Shown here: piece after piece, positions 36,695-48,246 of the stretch
Layout: each line of letters opens with the position of its first letter
Position numbering within the stretch: the stretch's first letter is position 1
Origin: Rhodotorula mucilaginosa
Taxonomy: Eukaryota > Basidiomycota > Microbotryomycetes > Sporidiobolales > Sporidiobolaceae
Direction of reading: 5' to 3'
DNA: 64,000 nt
Assembly (NCBI GenBank): GCA_034406715.1
Contig: CP137875.1
Span: forward strand, 620,001-684,000
The notes under the pieces: generated by a model
The model's input: the letters and a program-made list of their open reading frames with translations, nothing else
Told to the model about the DNA's origin: nothing
Database searches by the model: none
Made by a program: the position numbers and the translations under genes

Positions 36695-37910
36695 TCACGC
36701 CTGGCCAGCTCGAGCTGGCGTCCCATTGCAGGTCCACGTAGCGTCGCGGCGACTTGGCGCTCCAACTGCTTGGTAGGGCTCGATACCAAGGCATTGCCCC
36801 AAGTGAACAAGCTCGTAGCCTGCGTCTTGAATCAGAGGGACTACCGTCGGAACGACGTAGTCGACCGTCCCTTCCTTGGTCTGGCAGGACGAGAATTAGC
36901 TTCGGAATGTCCTCTTCCGGACTAAGGGATAACATACCTCGTGATTCAAAGCGATATGCGGCGTCGGAAAAGTCTCAAGCAGGTCTTCGTAGCTCGCGAT
37001 TGACTCGTCGGGCGTGGCTCCAGTCGTGTCTTCGGCGTCAAAGTCCCAAAGGACAACTGCGTCCGACGGAGGAAGCTTGTTTGCATCAGTCATTTGCAAG
37101 CTCTGTAGCCTATAATGCCGCATTTGGGCCCGAGCATGTAGACTTACCAGAGTAACCTCGGTCTTGCAGGATCTTCAGCGATCTGTTGTCGTACGTCCCG
37201 TAGGGAGGGCGGAAGAATCGAGGTTTGACGCCGAGAATCTTGCGAAACGCAGCCTCGATGAGATCGAGCTGATAATGCAACTCCTCCGACGTCAAAGTCG
37301 TAATGTCGCTGTCTACCGCGTGCGGACGTACAGTATGAGAGCGCGTACGGAAGAATTCATAGCGTCCCGCTTTTGTTCGTGCTGAAGGAACCGGACTCAC
37401 GACTCCAGCCATGAACACCGATGACATGGCCAGCCTTATAGCGTTTGATCAAGTCGTTCGCTCGACGCTGGCTGTAGATGCAGTCCCAATTGTTGCCGTT
37501 GACGAAGTAGGTTCCTTTGCCACCGTATTCTTCGAGGAGGGTCGCTGTCTGTCCCCCGAAGTACTGTGGGACGGCCCCAAAACCAGTCACGGTCAGCAAA
37601 TCTGTAGACACTCCGCAATTCGGTGGTCATCGGCGACCCGGATTTGTGACGAGGGACATCCCCGAGAGCAAGAAACTCGACGACGCACCGGACCGTCGTC
37701 GAATGTCATCGCCAAGTGCCCCGCCTGCTTGCAGCGCTCGTAGAGCGGCACCCCCGCTTGCCTCGTCAAAAGCGAACCGGAAGAGGAAGCGTTCCTCTCC
37801 GGCGACTTGTCGGCGTTTGAGACGAGGAGAATCGGACTCGCCGCAGCGAAGATCCACGAGCAAGCGCACAGCAAGCCGAGGAGGAACAGCGGCAAGGCTG
37901 GAGGTGCCAT
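36695..37910 (-). CDS. Secreted chitin (polysaccharide) deacetylase, copy 1
   Basis: Carbohydrate esterase 4 enzyme that removes N-acetyl groups from chitin in the wall. Exons 37910-37689, 37563-37401, 37312-37148, 37056-36938, 36880-36695; 284 aa. The signal peptide is PALPLFLLGLLCACSWIFAA. NodB motifs: MTFDDGP (motif 1), HGWSH giving H-x3-H (motif 2), RFFRPPYGTYD (motif 3), VVLWDFDAED and TPHIALNHE. The end RDATWTCNGTP is typical of basidiomycete deacetylases. No GPI-anchor signal is visible, so it is probably secreted. All four introns match those of the neighbouring copy in position and phase. The first intron is 125 nt. Confidence 0.94.
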
Positions 37911-38553
37911 GACTTGGAAAGGGGTACAAGTGAACGTGAAGGAGAGGTAAAGTTGGGGAGCAACGAGAGGAGCGAAGTGATGAGCGCCGGTCGTGGGGAG
38001 AAGGGGGAGTCACAGTCCAGGCGGATCAGCGCGCACGGGACCCGTCAGCTGACAGCATAGCGATCCGGCTCTTCCTCGCCAACCTCCTTGTGCAGAGCCA
38101 TCCCCCACTCGTCAGCAGGGCAGTGAGCTGAGAGAGAGGGTGGTCCGCAGGCATGTGTCGCGGAGCAAACAAAGCTCAAGGATGTTCCGAAGGCCGAGCC
38201 GGGTCGGAGGAGCGAAATGCACGCGCGAAGCGGCGAAATCCTCGCGGCATATAAGGTTGCTCGTTGAGCAGCGGTGACTGGGGTGAGCTGTGGCTGGGTC
38301 TAGGGCGTCGAAGAGAGCGTCAGTACTCGACGAGCTCAATTTCCACGCTTGAAGAGGTTCTCGTGGATGGCGAGAAATTGCACCGGAGCTTGGTGAATGA
38401 TGGCTACTCGGGAATGAGTGAATGATGTATACGAAAGGAGAAGGAAGGTCTGTAACGCGGTGAGAATATTCATGACGGATGAGAAGGAGATTCAGTGGAT
38501 GGGTGTCTCGTCGATTTCGATCCGGACCTTGCGCGCGTCGATCCAGGACGAGG
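37911..38553. other. Spacer between the two chitin deacetylase genes
   Basis: 643 bp holding the copy 1 promoter and the copy 2 3' UTR. Parts are recognisably duplicated: 38027-38055 and 38257-38331 match the region upstream of copy 2, and 38402-38458 matches the region downstream of copy 1. A TATA-like GCATATAAG lies near 38248-38256. Confidence 0.7.
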
Positions 38554-39832
38554 TCACGCCTGCCAAGGACCGGGCGTCCCGTCGCAGGTCCACGTACTGT
38601 CGCGTCGACCTCGCTTTCCCACAGCCTGGTATGGCTCCATGCCGAGACATTGGCCCAGGTCGACAAGTTTGTAGCCCGCGTCGTGAATCAGGGGCACCAC
38701 GGTCGGAACGACATTCCATACCGTTCCTGCCTCAATCTGTAAGGGGCAGGCAAGAAGACTCGTATCAGAAACCCTTTTCGCCGGAGCACTTTTCGTTCAG
38801 GCTGAACTGCGCACCTCGTGATTCAAAGCGATGTGCGGCGTCGGAAAGGTCCGGAGCATGTCCTTGTAGCTCTCGATCGACTCCTCGGGCGTGGCTCCGT
38901 TCGCGTCCTCGGAGTCAAAGTCCCAGAGGGCCACTGCATCCAGAAAGAGGAGGATTACGGGATGAGTTTTCACGGCGAGCGGAACCTCTGACGGCCTGGC
39001 TGACGGGGACACCACCTCAAACTCACCCGAGTAGCCACGCTCCTGCAGCACCTTCAGTGACTTGTTGTCGTACTCTCCGAAGGGAGGGCGGAAAAATCGA
39101 GGCTTGATGCCGAGAATCTTCCACAGCGCAGTTTCGAGGAGGTCAAGCTGGTAGTGAAGCTCTTCGGGCGACAGTTTGGTGATGTCGTCATCTGCAGGGT
39201 GCATGGTCAGTGAGTACACGAGCGGGAAGGGGAAGGGGTGTACGCAAGACCGCACGCCGTTCTCCCTTGGCTGGAAAACAACCCGACTCACGGTTCCAAC
39301 TGTGCGAGCCGATGACATGCCCAGCCTTGTAGCGTCTTATCAAATCGTCCACGACTGATTGGTCGTAGATGCACACCGAGTTGTAGCCGTTGACGAAGTA
39401 GGTTCCCTTCCCACCGTATTGCTCGAGTAGGGTCGCGGTCGGTCCGCCGAAGAGCTGTGGGACATTCGCACGGGTGGACATCCAGGTCCAGTTGCCGTCA
39501 GTTACCCGGAAATCAAGACACCATCTCAACCTCGAATGCATGATCCCTTCAGGAAGACCATCTGCGAGGTAAGGGTGAGGGGAATCTGGGTAACGCACCG
39601 GTCCGTCGTCGAAGGTCATCGCGAATCGCTTCTTCTGTTTGCACCGCTGGTACCGCGGCACAGCGACCTCCCTCCTCCAAAGAGAGTGGGACGAGGAGGA
39701 ATTGGTTACCTCTGCCGATTCGTCCGTGCCCCAGTCCGACAACGGGCGGACCGGACTCGCCGCGGCGAAGAAGAGCCGCGAACAAGCGAAGAGCAAGCCG
39801 AGGAGGAAGAGCGGTGAGACCCGGGATGCCAT
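38554..39832 (-). CDS. Secreted chitin (polysaccharide) deacetylase, copy 2
   Basis: Paralogue of the gene just to the left, same strand. Exons 39832-39599, 39454-39292, 39191-39027, 38933-38815, 38736-38554; 287 aa. Exons 2, 3 and 4 have exactly the same lengths (163, 165, 119) as in copy 1. The signal peptide is around SPLFLLGLLFACSRLFFAA. Motifs: MTFDDGP, HSWNH (H-x3-H), RFFRPPFGEYD, ALWDFDSEDANG, TPHIALNHE, RDSTWTCDGTPG. The region between signal peptide and catalytic domain differs most from copy 1 and is Ser-rich. All metal-ligand motifs are kept, so both copies look active. Secreted, with no GPI signal seen. Confidence 0.94.
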
Positions 39833-40300
39833 ACTCCGTGGGCGTGTACAGGCGAGTGTGGCGGCGAGAGAGAGAGAGAGAGGAGAGAAGAAGAGCGAGA
39901 GAGAGGGAGAGCGAAACGAAGAGGGGAGGAACCAAAGGTGGGATGGACCAGCACGCACGGGCCCCGTCAGTCAACATGGCAGATAAGGTCCTTCTCGTCA
40001 CCTCCTTGCTCAGAGCGGCTACTCTCCTGCACGCCGGCGGGAAAGCGAGCTCGGAGAGAGACGGGGTCCGGGGGCCTGTGTCGCGTCGCAGAAAACGAGT
40101 CGGGGGAGGTGCTAGCTGAGACGGCGCAGCAAAAAGCACACCCGAAGCGGCCACAATCCTTCTGTGGCCTATGATGGGGGCATCGTTCATTGAGCAGCGA
40201 CTGGACCCAGCTGTGGTTGGGTTCAGCCCGTCAAAGACAGCGTCAGTGATCGATGATGCGCCATATTTCACGCGCCAGGGAGGAAACTCACCACGCGTTT
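39833..40300. other. Upstream region of chitin deacetylase copy 2
   Basis: 468 bp. Contains the copy 2 promoter (duplicated blocks at 39948-39975 and 40181-40260) and the 3' UTR of the gene ending at 40301. No further gene seen, although a stop-free frame passes through it. Confidence 0.6.
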
Positions 40301-42249
40301 CTACACAGCTACCCCTTCCATCGTACCAGGACCCTCGCCAGGCAGGGGAACCATGGTCTGCCGTTCGGCTCCCGCCATCACCGCCGCTGCCGCTTCCCGG
40401 TCCCTCTCCCGCCGCTCGAGGATCCTCAGTTTCTCTCGCAGCCGATCCCGATGCGCCAGCAAGAGGAGCGTGTACGGCGAGGGGGTATCGGACCCCGCAC
40501 CATATGAAATGGTAGTTGACTGAGTCGGGGGAGGTGGCGTAAAAGGCGCGGCGGAAGGGGCAGGAGGGCTTGAGGGATCGAGATCGAGGTCGGTCGAGGA
40601 ATGGACAGAGAGGAGACCTGCTTCTGAACTCGGAGGATCGGCCGCAGGGATGACGTGCAGAGTCGTTGGTGAGATCCGAGAGACTCGTATTCGATGCGGC
40701 GGCGGAGTCCGTTTGCTCGTCGGAGTAGATGGCGCCGGCGAGGAGGAGGAGGAGGGCGAAGCCGCAGAACCAGAACGAGGACGCTCTCGTGGATTGCGAA
40801 ATGATAGCGCTGAAGTAGCTGCAGCTGTGGAAGAGGGCGAAGTCGAAGGGACGGAGGGGGTGCCCTTTTGCGGATGGCGAGATGGTGTCGACCCTTTCTC
40901 GGAGACCGCACAAGTACAAGTACAGGGAGGGATCGAGTCGATCGTCTTCGATGCGCCGCCGTTCGGGAGACGCCCGTCTGCCTCTTTGGATCGCGAGCGT
41001 CGCCGGACCGTTTTCCGATTGGAGAGTGGGCGGGAAGCGAGATCTCTTGCGGAGCTGGTCGCGGAAGACGCTGTCGAAGACGATGATGGCGATGGCGGAG
41101 GTGATGACGATGATGCGAGATCAGAACGAAGCTTCGTTCTCGAGCGTGCAGAAAAAGGGTGCGCTGATTCGGCGGGTTTGAGGAGAACCGGATCCTGGGG
41201 ACCTCCCCGCGGCGGACTCCGATTCCGCCTCTGTTCGACGCCGGGTGCTGCACAAACCTGCTCAGTCCTGCGCAGCTCGATCGAGCGCATCACTTCGACG
41301 ATGCTCTTCCTCGGCGAGGTGGGCGGAGACCGGGCGGCGTCTCCTTCGATCGATGTTTGCGCCGACGACACGGACGCTTGAGCGGGCGAACGAGCCCGAG
41401 CGAGTTCGGCGAGGAAGCTTGTGGTGGTAGAAAGGCGAGCACGTCGAGTGGGAGTGGTTGGGGGTGGTCCCGAGCGAAGAGGAGGAGGTGATGCGGACCT
41501 CTCGAGCTGCGGGGGGAGCGGAGCGGGCTCGGATGCTGCGGTAGAAGGAGGTCGCTTGTGAGTCGTTGCGAGGCGGTGGTGTTTCGAGGGCGAGCTCGTG
41601 TCGGACAGGGCCGCGCGGAATTGACGCGGTTGCGTCGGCGATTGACGGGAGAACAGCTTGCCCTGTTTCATTTCGGGGGCGACTTTCGAGTACGTTTTGA
41701 GGACATTCGGAGGCGGCAGCGACGTGTTCGAGACTCGGACTGTGCGCTGGCGTTGAGGAGACGGCGGTGGCCTCGATTTGATGTCGAGGGCGTCGGCGAT
41801 CCAGAGCAAAACCTCGAGAACGGGTTCGAGCGAGTGCTCGTCTTGGTCGACAACCTTGCGTGGTTCAAGCTTGTCCACTTGGGCCTCGCTCGGCGGGAGT
41901 AGCCCAGTCCTGGTTGCGATCCCGAGCGTGACCTGGTGAATCGCCCGCAAGAGGTACTGAACCACCTTGAGCCTCGTTGCGGGCTCGGCATCGGCGCGCC
42001 ACTCGGCGGGGACGTCGACGATGCGCGTCTCGAGGATGGCTTCGAGGACTGTAAGCAAGAGGGTGGGCGTTGCGAGGCGGAGTAACGGGAGCTGGACGGG
42101 CAGGCGGAGCAGAGCGAGCAGCGAGTTGAAGCGGTCGACTATGGGGGACGTCGAATCGCCTGCGGGCACTCGGGGCGAGGTCAGTCACAGTGCGAGGTGC
42201 TCTTAAGTGCCTATGCACTTGGCTCACCGTTCGCCATTCTCGTCATCAT
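40301..42249 (-). CDS. Low-complexity protein with possible CH-like N-terminal domain (626 aa)
   Basis: Exon 1 is only 22 nt (42249-42228, MMTRMANG), exon 2 is 42159-40301. The join gives M-M-T-R-M-A-N-G-D-S; without exon 1 there is no ATG at the frame's start. Residues about 8-150 are helical and hydrophobic (FNSLLALLRLPVQLPLLRLA, LLLTVLEAILETR, LEPVLEVLLWIADALDIK), which resembles the NN-CH/DUF5745-type fold found in centrosomal or spindle-pole proteins; this is a tentative resemblance. The rest is Ser/Pro/Arg-rich with many SP sites, and a charged C-terminal helix (LAHRDRLREKLRILERRERD) may form a coiled coil. Function unknown. Confidence 0.7.
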
Positions 42250-42564
42250 GCAGCGCCGCGGCAGACGGCACCTCCGTTGGCGAGAAGCGAGGGAGGTCCG
42301 TGCCGTGCCCCCGGTGCAGTTGGCCCGACTCGCCTTGTTCGTTTCAGGCGTGCGTATGCTCTCTACTCGTGATTGAGACTTGTTTGTCCCTCCTGACCGA
42401 CGCGAAGTGGGGCCGGCGCTGGGCCGCCTAGTCCGCGGAGTCTTGTCCGCGAGCCGCAGTTTGCGTCACGAGGAAAAAGTGGAGGCGAAACGTACCTCTC
42501 TCCAGCTCCATACACACTGTCTGGCACCGCTTAGCATCCAGAACGAGCATCCGATACCGAAAAC
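42250..42564. other. Divergent intergenic region
   Basis: 315 bp between the 626-aa protein gene and the dehydrogenase, transcribed away from each other. No gene seen; holds both promoters and 5' UTRs. Confidence 0.5.
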
Positions 42565-44274
42565 ATGTCAGTCCCAGCAGACAGACCCTCACTCCGGAAC
42601 CTCCTTCATCGCGCAACTCGACGAGTTTGCCACAAGTTCATGCCTCTCGGCGTGCTGACCTTCGCCTCGGAAATCTGTGCTTTATGCGAATCTCTACAGG
42701 GCAACCAATCTCCCGAAGTCGGCACCGCCCCTCGTCTCGAATGTCCGGCACGACATGTACGACGCCATCTCGCCCGCTCACGCTCTCGCCCACGCCGCTC
42801 AAGGTCTCGCCGTCTTGATCACCGGCTCGGGTCGCGGAGTCGGTCGCGCCGAAGCTCTTGCGTTTGCTCAAGCCGGAGCGAAAAAGATTGTATTGACGAG
42901 CCGGAGTCGGGACGAGCTGGAAGAGGTCAAGAAGGAGATTGAAGAGGCGACGCGGGATTGTCGGACGCCCGAGGAGGGAGAGTGCGAAGTGATTGTGCAC
43001 GTGGCAGACTTGTGCGACCCTGCAAGTGTCGATGCACTGTTCGAAGCGGCGGGAGACCTTGACGGTGAGCAGTTTCCCAACTTAACATGAGCCCGCAGTT
43101 TCCTGCACCTACACACTTCCGGAGAAGGCGGCGACGGCGACGCTTGGCGCTCTAGCCGAAAACGCGCTGACACGCCAGACCCGGCAGTCCTCATCAACAA
43201 CGCGGGTTACCTCGAGCCGTGCGTGCCGATCCGCGACTCGGACCCATCCGAATGGAAGCGCACTCTCGACATCAACCACTACGGCACCTACCTCGCCACA
43301 CGCGCATTCCTCCGCGCTGCTCATGCTCGAGGCGTAGGTGAGGAGCAAGGCGTCGGAGGAGCCAATGGCAACAAGGAGGTGACGGTGATTAACACGAGCA
43401 GTATCGGGTCGGCGGGGACCAGGCCGGGCTTTTCGTGCTATCAGCCGTGAGTTGTTGGGGGACCACATACTTCACGCAAGATCTCTCTAAAGATCTCTCT
43501 GAATCACCAACGCGGACTAATCCCTCCGCGCCCGTTCCCAGCGGCAAATCCATGATCAACCGCTTCACCGAGTTTGTCCACTTCGAAGAACCCGCCGTGC
43601 GGGCATTTGCTCTCCACCCGTGAGTCTCGCGCTAGTCCTCTACCCAAGTGCAGTCAACACTCACAGGTGAACCTTCGCTGAACATGCAGCGGCGGAGTGA
43701 TGACCAAGCTCGCGCGCGATTCGATGCCACCCGACACCCACGACTCGCTCACCGACAAGCCGGAACTCGCGGCCGGTTTCGCAGTGTGTACGTCGCCCAC
43801 TTTTCGCGAGCTCTTTATCTGGTCGTGATTGGCCAATTACGAGGGGAAGGAGAAGAAGCGCTGACAGCATTACGACGATGCAGGGCTCGCCACTTCGAAG
43901 AAGGCCGACTTTTTGCGAGGTCGCTACGTCTCTGCCAACTGGGTGAGTCTCCTCTCCGATATCCCAGGCGGATCTAGCTCTGTATCAACAGAGCCTGACT
44001 GGCTCTTCAACTGGCTGCTGGGGACTTGCAGGACGTCGACCAATTGGTTGCGAAAAGGGACGAGATCGTTCAGAAGGATCTGTTGTGGACCCGCGTGGTC
44101 GGGCAGGAGCAGGTGAGTGGCGCCTGCGAAGTCTCTCTCTCAGAACGAGGAAGTTGTACCTTCCACTGGGAAGAGACAGCTGACCTTGATCGCCATCTCG
44201 CGCACTCAATTCGACTCGGGAATCGGCGCTTTTAACAGGTCATGCCCCACTCGACGCACGTCCACCTGTACTGA
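42565..44274 (+). CDS. Short-chain dehydrogenase/reductase, start codon split by an intron
   Basis: NAD(P)-dependent oxidoreductase of the SDR family; substrate unknown. Proposed exons: 42565-42566 (AT), 42700-43064, 43179-43446, 43542-43619, 43690-43787, 43884-43942, 44032-44112, 44239-44274; 328 aa. Motifs: LITGSGRGVGRA (TGxxxGxG), VLINNAGY, VINTSSIGS and the catalytic C-YQPGK (Y-x3-K), whose Tyr and Lys are brought together by splicing. The segment NLPKSAPPLVSNVRHD upstream of the Rossmann motif looks coding but has no in-frame ATG unless AT at 42565-42566 joins G at 42700. The intron is 133 nt with a GTCAGT donor and CTACAG acceptor. The alternative is a start at Met 42755 (310 aa). Confidence 0.9.
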
Positions 44275-44739
44275 GCCAGCGCGATAGAACTCCAAAGAGT
44301 CCAAACAGAGCAGTAAATAGACATTTGACTTACAGTACAAGAAGCTGATTCGTGATGCAAATTCGAGTTTTTCACGTCGGTCGGTCTCAGAGATTTGCCT
44401 GTCTGCATGCGCTGGCCAGGATACAGATACAATGCCTGCCTCAGCTACGTCAATACGCTCAGTGCGGCCGCTTAGGCAGAGCTTGCGTTAAGGGTCGCGG
44501 CGGCCGGTCGCCGCGGAGGAGATGAAGAACGCGCCTCGACGCGTTTGTTTAAGTCCTCCCCACTCGCGGAGTCCCTATAGGCTGCACATCAGACTCTGAG
44601 CAGCAGCTGCTACAGCGCACTAGACCCAGGCAGGCCGGTATCGCGAGCTTGCGTGCGATCGACGCTTCCTCTCCCACCTCGGACAACAACATCATCAAGA
44701 AGGGCATCTCCCAAGCACCGCGGCCGCACAGCATAGAAG
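44275..44739. other. Intergenic region, dehydrogenase to DUO1
   Basis: 465 bp between two genes on the same strand; contains GC-rich palindromic-looking DNA around 44494-44520 but no gene I can support. Presumed 3' UTR and DUO1 promoter. Confidence 0.4.
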
Positions 44740-46408
44740 ATGGACGACTCGACGACCACCTTTTCGCCTTTACCTTCACGGTTCTCCCTAGGCGGAGGCG
44801 GCGGCGGTGGACGAGGTGGAGGCCGACCCAGCGTCGGAGGATTGCTGCAAGATGAGAACATGTCGCTCGCGATTGGCGAAGATTATGACCTCGACGACGA
44901 CGAAGCAGACGCAGACCCGTTTCAGACGGCGCCAGGGCAGACCAGGGACGACAACGACGACGACGACGAAGACGAACCGACTGTTCGGTTCGATGGCTCG
45001 GCGGGAGGAGGAGGACAGAAACTTCCTGCCAAAAGCTCGGCAGACTTGTTCTTTGGCGGGTCGATGGCCGCTTCGACTTCATCCTCACGCGGCACAACGG
45101 GAGCGGGGCAACTTGCGTCGCATTCGGGTGTTGGCGGCGGCGGCGGTCCGCTGGGATCTTCAATCCTCGCCCCGGGTTTGCGCTCCCCTGCTCTCGCAAG
45201 TCCTCGATCCAGTACATTCGCACCCGCAACAGCAGCAGCAGCAGCAACGACACAAGGAGCCGTTTCTTCAACTCGAACATCAGGCAGTTCGGCAGCACCG
45301 ACAGAGAAGAATCGCGGGTCCTCCTACGAGCCGGACGAGGACGACTTGACCGATTCGGCGCTCGAGTCGCGCGGACTCGCGCCTAAAGAGCTCGCGAGGG
45401 TCAGATCGTTGCGGGACGAGCGCGATGGATTGAGGACTATGAACGCGGTACTGGAGGACGTGCTCGGCGCTTTGAAGCTCACCGAGGGCAAGATGGAGGT
45501 GAGTTTCCGCGGTCGAGGGGGTCTCTCCCTGCAGGACCAGTGTCCAGCTGAATTAATGCTTTCTCGGCACGGGCAGAACTTTCAAGAGACGATCGATACT
45601 TCGCACCAGCTCCTGGATCTGTACGCTCGAATCGCCAGCCAAGCCGAGCATACCAAGGACCTCTTGCTCGATGGGGAATGGCAAGGAGTCGAGAGAGTGC
45701 GTCGACGCGTCTCATCTTTCACACAACAAGCAACCCCGGGACTGATACCGGACCTGACACCCGCGCGCGCGTTCGAACAGGATTACGAGTTCCTCGCCGA
45801 GCGAGAACAAGCCGCTCGTGAAGCCGAGGAGGCCGCTCTTCGCGAAGCGGAAGAACAAGCTGCACGGGAAGAAGCCGAGCGGGTACGGAAAGCGCAGGAG
45901 GAACAGTGGAGGAGGGATCAGGCGGAGAGAGCGGCGGCGGCGTCTTCTTCGACGGGGGCGGGACGAGGTGGAAGGGGAGGTGTTGGTGTGAGGGGAAGGG
46001 GTCGAGGTCGTGAGTCCCGCTCTGACTATTGCTCTCGCGACATGCTCTTCCTCACCAGCGCCCCGAAACCTCGAGACGAAATTCTCCAAGAAAACTAACC
46101 CTCGCTTTTCCCCTTCCCGTACAGTCCGCGGCAGCGCTTCGTCCGGCGCTCTTCGCGGTTCTTACGCTCCATCTACGCGACCACCCCCAACAACAACAAC
46201 ATCATCATCATCTCGACCGACAGCAGCTGCTGCTTCCTCCTCCCGCGCCGGCTCCTCCCCAAACACGTCTTCATCCACGTCTGGGATCCCGACTCGCGGT
46301 GCGGGGTCTGGACTGGGCAGGGGAACAGCAGCGGGAGGAGTGACGCGGGGGCGAGGAGGAGGAGGGATCGTCAGGGGGACCGGGAGAGGGAGGTCGAGCG
46401 CGTCCTAG
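44740..46408 (+). CDS. DUO1: DASH/Dam1 complex subunit Duo1
   Basis: Subunit of the fungal DASH ring that couples kinetochores to spindle microtubules. Exons 44740-45498, 45577-45696, 45781-46009, 46125-46408; 463 aa. The conserved core spans residues about 222-300: the coiled segment LRTMNAVLEDVLGALKLTEG, then NFQETIDTSHQLLDLYARI, SQAEHTKDLLLD and GEWQG. A long Glu/Ala/Arg coiled coil follows (REAEEAALREAEEQAARE). Gly-rich and acidic low-complexity flanks at both ends make it about twice the length of yeast Duo1. The C-terminal RG-rich tail (GGVTRGRGGG) is unusual for the family. Confidence 0.88.
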
Positions 46409-46859
46409 CGGGCTCCCTTAGGGGATGGGGATTCAGGATTTGCTAGAGATGCGCGAAAGAGCCAAGGCTACCTGGATGTTGTACGACCGTTCATTCGCCT
46501 CGCATAGCGTGTGTGGCAGCTCACGGCGCAAGAGACTACCCCTCAAAATCGTTGCGCAAAGTTGGTACAAGGCGAGAGAGCGATGGTGAGACGGAGTGGA
46601 TGACTACAAAACACTGGATAGAGAGAGAGAAAGAAAGAGCACATTGTATAGGTCAGGGATGGGGTGGAGGATGACAGGAAAACGCTTACGTATCGAAATG
46701 GGGGAAAGGAAAAGCGCGGCAAAGGAAGAAAGGATGACTCGGAAATGAAGCGAGGTCTCTAAGGAGCAAACGAGAAAAGTCCATATGCCAGAAGTGGACT
46801 GGACACGACCAACAGCCCACGCACCGAACCGAATGAGCGTGGGCCCTGGGTTGGCCCGT
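46409..46859. other. Convergent 3' region, DUO1 / Rab5
   Basis: 451 bp between two stop codons on opposite strands. Contains purine-rich stretches (GAGAGAGAGAAAGAAAGAG near 46620) but no gene seen; presumed 3' UTRs and polyadenylation sites. Confidence 0.5.
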
Positions 46860-47915
<1,056 letters not shown>

Positions 47916-48246
47916 CGTTCTCCGACTGTACGCAGGGAGGTCGAGTCGGGTCACAGGGACGAGGTGGCGCTGCGATGACGGACGCAGCAGCAAGAGTCGC
48001 GTCGAGCTTTGGTTGTTTCAATCGCCGACCAGGGGAACTAAGAGCGATTTAGCTCGACTCGTTGGCGTGCTTAGAGTGCGGACAGCGTACGCGCCGAGTC
48101 GTCGTCGCCGTCCAACTCGAGGTTGTAACGGGGTGAATACAAATGCGATTTGTAATCGAGTCTAATCATTTCGCAGCTCTGGCCTTCATTCCGCGGTCAC
48201 TCGCGCTCTCTCTCTCTCTTGCACGCTATAGTGTTTCTGGCAAGCA
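47916..48246. promoter_or_regulatory. Bidirectional promoter region Rab5 / Mei2-like
   Basis: 331 bp between two divergent start codons. No specific element identified; a CT run (CTCTCTCTCTCTT) lies about 30 bp upstream of the 48247 ATG, as often seen in fungal 5' UTRs. Confidence 0.5.

Larger units (their letters stand above)
36575..40260 (-). repeat. Head-to-tail tandem duplication of chitin deacetylase gene plus flanks
   Basis: Unit 1 is about 36575-38331 and unit 2 about 38402-40260. Besides the coding exons, the shared blocks include GGCTACTCGGGA (36578, 38402) and GGTCTGTAACGC (36615, 38447) downstream. Upstream, a GCACGGG-x-CCCGTCAG block lies 116-117 bp from each start codon, and a block around TTGAGCAGCG about 350 bp from each. 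The collinear spacing shows one duplicated unit of about 1.8 kb. Confidence 0.85.

Noticed and set aside
39549-40919. 456-codon minus-strand open frame running across the deacetylase copy 2 upstream region
   Set aside because: It spans a promoter, part of copy 2 exon 1 in the wrong frame and the 3' end of the next gene; no single protein character.
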